Below are positions 8,831-17,654 of a stretch of 64,000 nucleotides of DNA, piece after piece. The notes below the pieces were generated by a model. That model was not told the origin of the DNA. It did not search any database and was given only the letters and a program-made list of their open reading frames with translations. Positions within the stretch are counted from its first letter, which is position 1. Each line of letters opens with the position of its first letter. The position numbers were made by a program, and so were the translations under genes. Source of the stretch: Streptomyces sulfonofaciens (GTDB taxonomy: Bacteria; Actinomycetota; Actinomycetes; Streptomycetales; Streptomycetaceae); NCBI RefSeq assembly GCF_014656295.1, contig NZ_BNCD01000005.1, forward strand, positions 62,001-126,000, read 5' to 3'.

Positions 8831-10179
8831 CGCCGCACCTCCCGCCTGAGCCTGCGTATGTTGAACAGCATCACCGGGACCACCAGCAACAGCAGCAGGA
8901 TCGAGATGGCGCTGGCGATGCCCGGCCGGTCGTCGGCGAAGGCCGAGCGGTAGAGCTGGAGGGCGAGGACGTTCGCGTCGTCCTGCGAGGAGCCGGGCGC
9001 GATGATGAAGACCAGGTCGAAGATCTTCAGGACGTTGATCATCAAGGTGACCAGGACCACCGCGAGCACCGGCGCCAGCAGCGGCACCGTCACCCTGCGG
9101 AAGACCTGCCACTCGTTCGCACCGTCCACCCGGGCGGCCTCCAGCAGCTCCCTGGGCATCCCGGCGAGCCCCGCCGCGATCAGCACCATCGCGAAACCGG
9201 CCCACATCCAGACGTACGAGCCGATGATGGCGGGCGTCGCGAGCGTCGGGCCGAGCCATTCGAGGCCGTTGTAGGGCTCGCGGAAGTTGGCCGCGGGCAG
9301 CCGCAGCAGCGCACCGTCCGCCTTGGCCGACAGGGTGAACGTCCCGTCGTCCGCGGCCTTGACCGACTCCACCACCTTGCCGTTCCTGACCGCCTCGATC
9401 GTCATCCCGGGGTAGCCGAACTCGGACGCGTCCACTGCGTTGCGCGTGCCCACGCCCTTGCCGCGGGTGAAGTCCTGCCAGGTCGTCCCGGTGATCCTGC
9501 CCGGCTCGGCCACGGCCGCCTTGGCGTGCGCCGCGCCGTCCGGCATGTCCTCCGGTGCCACGCCCACCAGCGGCAGCGCCACCTTCTGCCCGGTGTGCAC
9601 CGGGTCCTTGGTGAGGAACGCACCGCCGTCCGCGGGCCGCAGCGGCGACTGCTGGCCCGGGTGGGCCTTCGGGAACGCCGACGACTCGGCGAAGGTGTCG
9701 TGCACCCCGACCCACACCGCGTTGGCGGCGCCCAGCTCCGGGTCCTGCTCGTACACCAGCCGGAAGATGATCCCGGCGGCCAGCATCGAGATCGCCATCG
9801 GCATGAAGACGATCAGCTTGAACGCCGTGCCCCAGCGCACCCGCTCGGTGAGCACCGCGAAGAGCAGGCCGAGGGCGGTCGCCACGGCGGGCGCCACCAC
9901 CACCCAGATCGCGGTGTTCTTGATCGCGGTGAGGATGCCGTCGTCGGTGAACAGCGCCTTGTAGTTGTCGAACCCGGCGAAACCGCCGCCCGAGTCACTC
10001 AGGAAACTGCGGACCAGGGAGTAGCCGATCGGATAGACCACGAGCGCGCCCAGCAGCACCAGCGCGGGCAGCAGGAAGAGCACCGCCACCGTCCTGCTGG
10101 TGCCCGTCACGCTCTTCTGTTTCTTGTTCGCGGGAGGCGCCGTGCCCTTGCCGGCGCCTCCCACGGCAGCCGTCGTCAT
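8827..10179 (-). CDS. Carbohydrate ABC transporter permease, MalF type, with large extracytoplasmic insert
   Basis: At 450 residues it is about 140 longer than most permeases of its family. Hydrophobic segments lie near 31-55, 88-112, 119-143, 316-340, 370-395 and 420-440, and the EAA loop (E-A-A-R-V-D-G-A-N-E) is at 347-356. Residues about 145-310 form a soluble insert between segments 3 and 4, where E. coli MalF has its P2 loop that touches the binding protein. The end of the insert (G-M-T-I-E-A-V-R-N-G-K-V-V-E-S-V and the following D-D-G-T-F-T-L-S) reads like a small beta-sandwich of the carboxypeptidase-regulatory type. It follows the lipoprotein gene by 6 bases and overlaps the next permease gene. 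Transport role is clear; the job of the insert is inferred. Confidence 0.92.
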   Translation of the reverse strand: MTTAAVGGAGKGTAPPANKKQKSVTGTSRTVAVLFLLPALVLLGALVVYPIGYSLVRSFLSDSGGGFAGFDNYKALFTDDGILTAIKNTAIWVVVAPAVATALGLLFAVLTERVRWGTAFKLIVFMPMAISMLAAGIIFRLVYEQDPELGAANAVWVGVHDTFAESSAFPKAHPGQQSPLRPADGGAFLTKDPVHTGQKVALPLVGVAPEDMPDGAAHAKAAVAEPGRITGTTWQDFTRGKGVGTRNAVDASEFGYPGMTIEAVRNGKVVESVKAADDGTFTLSAKADGALLRLPAANFREPYNGLEWLGPTLATPAIIGSYVWMWAGFAMVLIAAGLAGMPRELLEAARVDGANEWQVFRRVTVPLLAPVLAVVLVTLMINVLKIFDLVFIIAPGSSQDDANVLALQLYRSAFADDRPGIASAISILLLLLVVPVMLFNIRRLRREVRR

Positions 10180-10185
10180 CGCCCG

Positions 10186-11589
10186 TCAGCCCCCGTACGC
10201 CTTGGCCGCGTCGGCCTCCAGCTTGGACTGCGCGCCCGCGACGTCCTTCGGGTTCTTCAGGAAGTCCTGGAGGTCCTTCCACTCGCCCTTGCCAGGCGTG
10301 CCGCCGAACGACTGCGGTGCCTGGTCGGACATGTCGTACCGGAAGTCGTCCCCGGCGCCGACCAGCGCCTTCGCCATCGACCGCTGCTCCGCGTTCGGGT
10401 ACGCCGCGAGGTCGACGTTCTTGTCGGGGGAGAGGAAGCCGCCCGCCTGGGCCCAGATCGTCGCCGCGTCCGGGGAGGCGAGGAACGTCAGCAGCGCCTG
10501 GGCCGCCTTGGAGTCCTTCAGCACCACGGCCGCGTCACCGCCGCTGACCACCGGCGCCTGCTGACCCACCGTGGGGAACGGGAAGACCTTCGCGTCGGTG
10601 CCGATCTTCGCCTTGGCCTCCTGGACGTTGGCCCCGGCGAAGTCCGCCTCGAAGACCATGCCCGCCTTCGGCTGGTCGCCGCCCGTGAACGTCTGGGTGA
10701 CCGACTTCGGGAACTCGGTCTGCAGCGCACCGTCGGCGCCGCCCGCGATGTAGTCCTGCTTGCCCCACAGTTGCGCGAGCGTGGTCAGCGCCTGCTTGAC
10801 CGACGGGTCCGTCCACTTGATCTTGCGCTGCGCGAGCTGGTCGTACTTCTCCGGTCCGGCCTGCGAGAGGTAGATGTTCTCGAACCAGTCGGTGAGCACC
10901 CAGCCGTCCGCGCCGCCGATCGACATCGGGGTGACGCCCGAGTCGTAGATCGTCTGGGCGGTGGTCAGCAGTTCCTTCCAGGTCTTCGGCTCCTTGGCCC
11001 CCGCGTTCTCGAAGACCTTGGTGTTGTACCAGATCAGGGACTTGTTGGCGGCCTTGAAGTAGACCCCGTACTGCTTGCCGTCGACCTTGCCGATGTCCTG
11101 CCAGCCCGGCGAGTAGTTCTTCTTCAGTTGGGCGACCGCCTCGGGTCCGGCGGGCTTGGCCCACTTCTTCTCCACGGCCTGCTTGATGGCGCCGACCTGC
11201 GGCAGCATCGCGACGTCAGGCGGTGAACCGCCCGCTATCTTCGAGCCGAGGAAGTTGATGATGGGGTCCTGCGCCGGCACGTATGTCACCTCGGCGCCGG
11301 TGCGCTTCTCGAACTCCGTGAGCACCTTCTTGAAGTTCGCCGCCTCCACGCCCGACCACACGGCCGAGACCTCCAGCTTCGTACCGTCCAGCTTGGGCAG
11401 CTTGACCGTCGTCGCGGTCTTCGCCGCGCCACCGGCCGCCCCCTTGCCCGAGTCGCTGCCGTCGTCACCGCCGCAGGCGCTGAGGGAGAGCACGAGCGCA
11501 CCCGTGACCAAGGCGGCCGCAGCTCGGATGGTACCGGCTCTGGACACCCGCTCCCCGGCGTTGCCCGACTGACGAAGAGTCCTGCGCAT
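10186..11589 (-). CDS. Carbohydrate-binding lipoprotein of ABC importer
   Basis: A 467-residue extracellular solute-binding protein of the MalE/AglE class. The ATG used here follows GGGGAC by a few bases; an ATG 11 codons upstream has no ribosome site. The N-terminus has Arg residues, a hydrophobic stretch and the lipobox L-S-A-C, so the mature protein is lipid-anchored outside the membrane. Inside are the usual family stretches around W-Y-N-T-K and S-W-P/D-W-like aromatic contacts (for example G-V-Y-F-K-A-A-N-K-S-L-I-W-Y-N). It is the first gene of a three-gene importer operon. A near-palindromic LacI-type site lies about 100 bases upstream. The ligand cannot be told from the sequence. Confidence 0.92.
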   Translation of the reverse strand: MRRTLRQSGNAGERVSRAGTIRAAAALVTGALVLSLSACGGDDGSDSGKGAAGGAAKTATTVKLPKLDGTKLEVSAVWSGVEAANFKKVLTEFEKRTGAEVTYVPAQDPIINFLGSKIAGGSPPDVAMLPQVGAIKQAVEKKWAKPAGPEAVAQLKKNYSPGWQDIGKVDGKQYGVYFKAANKSLIWYNTKVFENAGAKEPKTWKELLTTAQTIYDSGVTPMSIGGADGWVLTDWFENIYLSQAGPEKYDQLAQRKIKWTDPSVKQALTTLAQLWGKQDYIAGGADGALQTEFPKSVTQTFTGGDQPKAGMVFEADFAGANVQEAKAKIGTDAKVFPFPTVGQQAPVVSGGDAAVVLKDSKAAQALLTFLASPDAATIWAQAGGFLSPDKNVDLAAYPNAEQRSMAKALVGAGDDFRYDMSDQAPQSFGGTPGKGEWKDLQDFLKNPKDVAGAQSKLEADAAKAYGG

Positions 11590-12315
11590 CACGTCCCCGT
11601 TCTTCTTTGCATGGTGTCGCACGCTGATGCGAGCGCTGTTCTGTGCGCTCTGGTCTACTGCCGCGCCACAGACAGCGGCAAGGGAGGCAGCGCTTCCAAC
11701 ATGATGATCGTGACGGGGTCGTGATGTGCGGTCAGAGGCGTTTCAGCAGGAACTTCGCACCAGCGGCGGGCGGTTGACGCGGCGCCGGGCGCGGACGGGC
11801 CGGTGCGTCGGGTGGTACGGGGGCCCGCGGTGGCACCGGGGCGACGGCTGCGGTGCGCAGGGGCGGTGCGCAGGGCCCCGGCCCGTGGCGGGGGGCGCCC
11901 GTGGGGGCGGTGGGGGCCGGGAGCAGGCCCCGGCGGCTCTTCGGACTTTCGCGCGGTGACGCGGCTGGACGCCGACGCCCAGTCAGGCGACGGCCCGTGC
12001 ACAGCACTTGGGGGGCAGGCGGCGGACGGCACGGGTGACGACGGCCCGACGCGGCCGTGCGCACGGCCGGCCACGACGCCTCGCCCCGCGGCCGTCGGCC
12101 ATGGGGCGCGCGTGCCGGCTTGCGTGCGCCCGAGGCCGTCGGCAAGGGGGCATGCGTGTGCTCCCGGCCTCGGCAACGGACACCGGCGAGAAGGGATCGC
12201 CGCGCCGCGCGGCCGCCCGACCCGGGACCGTCCGCCCGGGGGACGGGCGGCCGCGGGACGGGCGGCCGCGGGACGGAGGCGCGGGGCGGGGTGTGCCGCG
12301 GCCGCACCGCCCGGG
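11590..12315. other. Long intergenic region upstream of the ABC operon
   Basis: About 725 bases without a convincing gene. The first 150 bases hold the control region of the lipoprotein gene, including AGCGCT-containing sequences near 11633 and 11686. From about 11740 the DNA is featureless GC-rich sequence with open frames on both strands but no ribosome sites or recognisable products. Bases 12240-12278 hold two and a half copies of the 15-bp unit GGGACGGGCGGCCGC, just before the stop of the FHA/FtsK-like gene. Confidence 0.6.
11686..11697. promoter_or_regulatory. Candidate LacI-type operator of the ABC importer
   Basis: GGCAGCGCTTCC differs by one base from a perfect 12-bp palindrome with the central AGCGCT core that many LacI/GalR repressors bind. 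It lies 97 bases upstream of the lipoprotein ATG. The matching regulator is not next to it, so it is presumably encoded outside the window. Confidence 0.4.
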
Positions 12316-15300
12316 TCAGGGCGTCCCGCGGCCGTCCGCGCGGGCCGCTCTCTCCAACGCGCTTGCCAGCAGGGCCAGATCCGTGGGGCCGTTGCCCAGC
12401 TCCCGCACGCTGCGCCGGGCCGGCGGGTCCCCCATCCGCTCCCACTCCAACGGCACCACGGTCGGCCGCAGCGTCCCGGTACGGGGAATCCGGCCGGTCA
12501 CCCGGCCGCCCTGGAAGCCGGTGCCGCGCCCGTCGGGCCCGAGCAGCCGGCCGCGTCCGGGCGCCGGGTCGTCCACCCCGCCGGACGGTGCCTCCAGCAC
12601 CACCCGCAGCGCGGCTCCCCGGCCGAGCTCGGAGGCGGCCAGCCGGCCCCCGGGCGCACCTGCCGCGACCAGGTGCACACCCAGCCGGGCCCCGTCACGG
12701 ACCACGGCCTCCAGCGCCCGGACGACGGAACCCGCGGCGGGCCGGCCCGGTGAGCCGAGCGGCGGCGCCAGCAGGGCGTCCAGATCGTCGACGAGGACCA
12801 CCAGCCTGGGCAGCCCCGAGCCCGCCGCGGGCAGCGGTTGGTGCCCCGCGGCTCCGGGCCCCGGTACCGGCACGCGCTCGGCGGCGCCGGCTCCCCGTCC
12901 CGCTTCCCGTCCCGCTTCCTGGCCCGGCTCAGGTCGCCGGCGGCCGGTGCCGGTGCGCAGCCGCAGGGTCGCGCTCGGCGCCTCCACCTCCACGGCCCGC
13001 GCCTCGGGCGCGGCCTCCGGTCCCGGCCGGCCCCCGGCCGCCGCCGCGCCGTCCCGGGGGAGCCGCGCCGCGGTCGGACCGTCCTTGGGTGTCCGGGCCG
13101 AGGCCACGCCCTCCCGGACCACCCGGGCCGGCGACGCCCCCTGCCGTTCCCGGTCCGCGGCCAAGCCCTCGCGGGCCCGGTCCGCGGACGATGCGTCCCG
13201 TACGGCCGTCCGTCCCGGGGCCATGCCCCGGGAGTGCCATGCGGTGAAGTCCAGCCGGCCCAGCACCTCCGCACGCCGCTTCAGCTCAGCCGTCAGCGAC
13301 TGCGCGAACTCCCGCATCCGCACGGGGTCGTGAACCGCGAGATGTGAGGTGGCATGGGGAAGATCCAGGCATATCCGCAGGCCCTCGCCGGTTTCGGCGC
13401 GCTCGACGCGCGGCCCGCCCGAGCCGCCCGGGCCCGCTGGGGCGGCCCCGGCACCTCCGGCGGCGCACCGGTCGTCGCGGCCGTCGATCAGGACGAGACC
13501 CAGCCGCTCGGGCCGCTCCGCGGCGGCCAGCGAGGCGGCGACGGCGCGCAGCAGCTCCGTGCGCCCGCTGCCCGCGGGCCCCTCCACCAGGAGATGGGGG
13601 CCGTCGGCCACGAGGTCGACGGCCACCGGGCCGCGCGGCCCCGCACCGAGCACGGCCGTGGCCCGGCCGCCGACCGCCTGCCGGTCCTCGGCCGCCGCCG
13701 CCCACCGTGCGAGCAGGGACGCCGGCGTGGCCCGGGCCAGACCCAGCTCGTCCAGCAGCCTGGCCGCCTGCGGCAGGGCCGCCGACGCGTGCGCGTCCGC
13801 CCCGCCCGGCTCGCCCTCGGGGCGCAGCGGTGCCAGTGCCCGGGCGAACCGCTCGGCCCACGGGCCCGACACCGCGTCCACCGCGGCGACGGTCCCGCGC
13901 CCGGCGAGCCTGCCCCGCACCGCCCGCAACAGCCGCAGCTCCGTGGCCACATCGCCGCTGAGCAGCGCCACGGCCCCGCAGAACCGGAACGCCGGGGCCG
14001 CCGCGCAGGCCGTCTCGTAGATCGTCGCCACCGGTGCGGCGGCCGACACGGCCGGGGTCTCGGCCAGGCACAGCACGTGCACGCCGGCGCCCGGCCCCGC
14101 CTCGGCCAGTCGTGCCACGGCCTCGCGCACCTCCGGTGTCCCGGGGTCGCCGTCCACGACGACCACGGTGTACGGGCCGGCCGCACCCGGCGGCACCGCC
14201 GCGGTACCGGTCCCCTGGCCGGTGTGCCGGTGGGCGGCCGGAGCCGGGCGGACGGCGGCGGCATCCGGACGGGCCGTCCGGTGGCCCTTGCCCCCGCTTC
14301 CGCCGGTGCCTCCCGCGGCACCGCGCCCGGCGGACCCACCCGCGTCATGGCCGCCGGTCACGCCGCCGCGGCGGTCACCCGGCACGCCCTCGTGGAGCGG
14401 TCCACCGGGATGGTCCGCCGAGCCGTACCCCCCGCGGCCCGGCGCGTCGTACCCGTGGCCGCCCGGGGCGGCCGGGCCGCCTCCGCCGCCATGGACGTCC
14501 GCGGGGGAGCCCGGGTGGTGGGAGCCGTCGTGCGCGCCGCCTCGGCCGGGCGCCTCACCGGGGCCGTACAGGTCGTGGGTGCCTCTTCCGTAGCCGTCCG
14601 CGCGGCCGCCGCCCTCGGACCCCGCGGCGTAGGCCGTTACGCCCGCCGCGCCGCCGTGGCCGGCCGGACAGTGGCCGGTGCCGCCGTCGGCGGCCGCGGG
14701 CGGGGTGCCCGTGCCGTACGCGCCGAAGGCGGGGGCACCGGGGGCCTCGTCGGCCGGGTGGCCGCCGGTGGCCGCCGGCCGGTGCGGGAGCCGGCTCTCG
14801 TGCCCCTCCAGCCTGCGGAGCAGCTCACCGGCGCGCGCCGCGGCCTGGTCGCGGTCGTAGGCGAGCAGCAGGCGGCAGGACTGGCCGCGCAGGGGCCGCA
14901 GGTGCGGCAGCCAGCCCAGCCACGCCCACTCGGCGGCCCGCTCCTCCGCAGGGCGGCTGTGGTCCGTGCTGATGAGGACGATCTCCAGGGCGTCCGGCGA
15001 GTGCAGCGCCGCGAGCTGGGCCAGTACGGACCTGGCCAGCCCCGCCAGCCGCCGCCTCGGTCCCGCAAGGCCCAGTGCGCCCGCCTCGCGCAGTGCGACG
15101 GTCACGGGCACCGCGGGCAGCAGGCCGCCGCCGGGGGCGGCCCTGTCGGCGGTGCCGAGCCGGACGGTGAGCGCCTCCGGGTGGTCGGGCCCGCGCTCCC
15201 AGAGGCGGGCACCGGGTCCGAGGGCGGTGAGCAGCAGCGCCGCGGGGTCCGGCCAGGTGTCCTGTGCCGCAGCCCGCTCTCCGGGGCCCTGCGCGGCACC

Positions 15301-17025
15301 CTCGCCGGGCCGCGGCGGTGGGCCCACCGGGAGCCCGCCGTAGGTGCCGTACGCGTGGCGCACCCCGGACGCGCCGGGATCCGTGCCCCGGACGTCCTGC
15401 TCGCCGTAGGCGTCCGGGGTGCGGCCGCCCGCCAGCCGCCGCCGCGCCCAGGCGGAGAGGCCACCGCGCCTGCGGGCGCCTGCCGCCCCCCGCGGCGCGC
15501 CCTCGCCCTCTGCCGGGCCGTCGCCCCGCCCCGGCGCTCCGTGGGTCTCCTCCCGTGGCTCGCCGGGTACCCCGCCGGGCCACCGGTCGGCACGCGGGGC
15601 GTCCCGCTCGCGGGTGTCCGCCCAGGAGTCGGGGCCCCAGCCGTCGTCCCGGGGGCGCGGGGCCGGGCTCGTGCGCCGGTCCGCCGAGCCCGCAGGGCCC
15701 GTTCCCACGTCTTCCTGCCCCGGCGGCCATGCGGCTGCCGTGTCCCATCCCGCGCCGGCGCCGCCCGCCGGATCGCGCTCATGGCCGTGCGCCCCGGCGG
15801 GCTCCCTGCCGCCCGCTGCCGCCGGGCCGCCCGCGGCGCCCCAGCCGGCCGAGCCGTACCCGTGGTGCGTCCCCGCACCGGGCGGGCCGTACGCTCCGGC
15901 GGCGGTGCCGCGGCCGGGCTCGCCGGTGCCGGTCCACCCTTGCTGTCCTTGCCGTCCTTGCTGTCCCTGTTGTCCCTGCTGCCCCTGGAGCCTCTGCTGC
16001 CCCGTGTGCCGGGCGTCCGCCCCGGGCGCGGTATGCCCCGTGGCGCGCCCCCGGCCGCCGGATCCCGGCGCCGGCCACCCGCCGGGCCCGGCCGCGGCGG
16101 CCTCCGCGGGCCCCGGTGCTGCACGGGTTCCGCGCCCGTGCGTCGTCTGCCCGTCATCGGGCCCGTACGGCCATGACCCGGCGCCCGGCGTGCCCGCCCG
16201 GCGCGGCCCGGCGCCCGCCGGTTCGGCCGGCTCCTGCCACCCGCGACCGGGGTCGGCGTCCGCGTCGAGGGGATACCGCCCGGTCACGGCGCCGCCGCCC
16301 GCGGGTGCCGCACCCGGCGGTGCGCCGGGCCCGGCAGGGCCCTCCGGAGCGCCGCCGCCCGCGGTGCCGGCCCGTGCGCCGACCCGCACCCGGACGTGTC
16401 CCTCGCCGTCCGGAGCCGTCGGCAGGGTGGCCGGGAGCCCGGCGGGCGCGGGGACCAGGCGCAGGGCGGACTCGCCCAGGCGCAGCAGCGCGCCGGGCGG
16501 CAGGCGCACGGGGTGGGCGGGGACCGGGATGCCGTCGATCGTCGTGCCGTTCGTGGAGCCCAGGTCGGTGACGGTGACCTCGCCACCGGGGGTGACCGTC
16601 ACCGTGCAGTGCAGGCGGGAGACGTCAGGATCGTCCAGCGGGACGTCGGCCTCCGCGGAGCGGCCGACCCGGACCCGGCCGCCGTGCAGCAGGTGGACGC
16701 CGCCGGCGTCCGGTCCGGCGACCACCCTGAGCTGGGCGGTGGCCTCGGCCGCTTCGGGGCCGGGTTCCGCAGGCGCGCCCACGGACAGCACCGTGCCGTC
16801 CAGCAGCGGGGGCTCGCCCAGGGTGCAACGGGACTGGTCCAGCCGCTCCTCGCCCGCGTACAGCACCACGGGTCCGTCGGCGCGGTCGCCGCCGACCGCC
16901 GCGGCCAGGCCGGCGGCCACCGCGCCGAGCGCGGTCCCGGCCGGCGCGGTGACCAGCACGTCGCTCGCCGCCGGGCGGCCCGCGGAGTCGCGGCGCGGTC
17001 CGAGGACGGTCAGCCGGATCTGCAT
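12316..17025 (-). CDS. Giant FHA-domain protein with FtsK/EccC-like ATPase domain
   Basis: A 1569-residue protein. Residues 1-90 look like a ubiquitin-like/YukD-type domain. An FHA domain follows at about 98-190 with G-R at 121-122, S-R-L-H at 136-139 and S-T-N-G at 157-160, the residues that read phosphothreonine. About 800 residues of Gly/Pro/Ala-rich low-complexity sequence come next, including a run of Q-Q-G repeats encoded near 15938-16008. The C-terminal third has a Walker A G-P-A-G-S-G-R-T near 1149 and a Walker B-like V-V-L-V-D-D-L-D near 1403, as in FtsK/SpoIIIE and type VII EccC/EssC ATPases. It is transcribed away from two Ser/Thr kinases whose products could phosphorylate FHA partners. 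I see no transmembrane anchor and no WXG100 gene nearby. The ATG at 17025 was chosen because the ubiquitin-like fold begins there. Confidence 0.82.
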   Translation of the reverse strand: MQIRLTVLGPRRDSAGRPAASDVLVTAPAGTALGAVAAGLAAAVGGDRADGPVVLYAGEERLDQSRCTLGEPPLLDGTVLSVGAPAEPGPEAAEATAQLRVVAGPDAGGVHLLHGGRVRVGRSAEADVPLDDPDVSRLHCTVTVTPGGEVTVTDLGSTNGTTIDGIPVPAHPVRLPPGALLRLGESALRLVPAPAGLPATLPTAPDGEGHVRVRVGARAGTAGGGAPEGPAGPGAPPGAAPAGGGAVTGRYPLDADADPGRGWQEPAEPAGAGPRRAGTPGAGSWPYGPDDGQTTHGRGTRAAPGPAEAAAAGPGGWPAPGSGGRGRATGHTAPGADARHTGQQRLQGQQGQQGQQGRQGQQGWTGTGEPGRGTAAGAYGPPGAGTHHGYGSAGWGAAGGPAAAGGREPAGAHGHERDPAGGAGAGWDTAAAWPPGQEDVGTGPAGSADRRTSPAPRPRDDGWGPDSWADTRERDAPRADRWPGGVPGEPREETHGAPGRGDGPAEGEGAPRGAAGARRRGGLSAWARRRLAGGRTPDAYGEQDVRGTDPGASGVRHAYGTYGGLPVGPPPRPGEGAAQGPGERAAAQDTWPDPAALLLTALGPGARLWERGPDHPEALTVRLGTADRAAPGGGLLPAVPVTVALREAGALGLAGPRRRLAGLARSVLAQLAALHSPDALEIVLISTDHSRPAEERAAEWAWLGWLPHLRPLRGQSCRLLLAYDRDQAAARAGELLRRLEGHESRLPHRPAATGGHPADEAPGAPAFGAYGTGTPPAAADGGTGHCPAGHGGAAGVTAYAAGSEGGGRADGYGRGTHDLYGPGEAPGRGGAHDGSHHPGSPADVHGGGGGPAAPGGHGYDAPGRGGYGSADHPGGPLHEGVPGDRRGGVTGGHDAGGSAGRGAAGGTGGSGGKGHRTARPDAAAVRPAPAAHRHTGQGTGTAAVPPGAAGPYTVVVVDGDPGTPEVREAVARLAEAGPGAGVHVLCLAETPAVSAAAPVATIYETACAAAPAFRFCGAVALLSGDVATELRLLRAVRGRLAGRGTVAAVDAVSGPWAERFARALAPLRPEGEPGGADAHASAALPQAARLLDELGLARATPASLLARWAAAAEDRQAVGGRATAVLGAGPRGPVAVDLVADGPHLLVEGPAGSGRTELLRAVAASLAAAERPERLGLVLIDGRDDRCAAGGAGAAPAGPGGSGGPRVERAETGEGLRICLDLPHATSHLAVHDPVRMREFAQSLTAELKRRAEVLGRLDFTAWHSRGMAPGRTAVRDASSADRAREGLAADRERQGASPARVVREGVASARTPKDGPTAARLPRDGAAAAGGRPGPEAAPEARAVEVEAPSATLRLRTGTGRRRPEPGQEAGREAGRGAGAAERVPVPGPGAAGHQPLPAAGSGLPRLVVLVDDLDALLAPPLGSPGRPAAGSVVRALEAVVRDGARLGVHLVAAGAPGGRLAASELGRGAALRVVLEAPSGGVDDPAPGRGRLLGPDGRGTGFQGGRVTGRIPRTGTLRPTVVPLEWERMGDPPARRSVRELGNGPTDLALLASALERAARADGRGTP

Positions 17026-17654
17026 CGCGTCAGCGGTCCCTTCTGCGCGGGCGCCCGGCGGGGGGACTGCGCTTGTGACTTTCCCCCCACCACACACGGG
17101 CACGTGGCCAGTACAACAGGGGGCATCCTCGCACCTGCCACCGACAACACGCCCGGCTGACGGCCATGAACGATCTTGAATGGCCGACTCTGCCCGCAAA
17201 AGTGCCCGAGCGGCGGCGGGTGGCCCCGGCCCGGCCCGGCCGGGGATCGCGCACGTCACCACCGGCGGCAACCAACGGCGCCGGGCGCGCGTCTTCCCGT
17301 CGGACGGCTTCCTGGCCCTGCGGGCGGCGTCACACCGCCTCCGGGAAATCCCCGGAACCGCACCCGGACCGACCGAAAACCACACCGTCACTTACCGAAA
17401 ACCGACCATGTGCTTCGTCCGGACGCGGGAACGCGACAGGCCGGTACGCACCGGACCGGCACTACAGTGGTGGGTCGGACCCTCCGCCGGGCGGCAGCCC
17501 GGACCCCGGTCCCGACCGAGCACAGAGCCGTCCCCACCGGGGATCACGACCGGACCGCACAGGGTCCGGCCCCCCGGAACACACCGCCCAGCTCACCCCG
17601 GACCACCCGAGCGGGGCCGACCACCCATCGCCGAGCAAGCAGGGAGCGCATGAC
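17026..17654. other. Divergent intergenic region between FHA/FtsK gene and pkaA
   Basis: About 630 bases with no supported gene. It must carry the promoters of both divergent units. A 7-bp inverted repeat (CGGCCAT at 17161 and its complement ending at 17186) could be an operator or a small hairpin. AT-richer patches near 17090-17210 and 17370-17410 are the likeliest promoter zones, but no convincing -35/-10 pair was found. Confidence 0.5.

Noticed and set aside
11655..12176. A 173-codon minus-strand gene upstream of the ABC operon
   Set aside because: Arg/Pro/Gly composition, no ribosome site, no motif, and it overlaps the operon's control region.
15938..16008. Separate repeat element encoding Q-Q-G units
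   Set aside because: It lies in frame inside the FHA/FtsK-like gene and is described there as part of its disordered linker.
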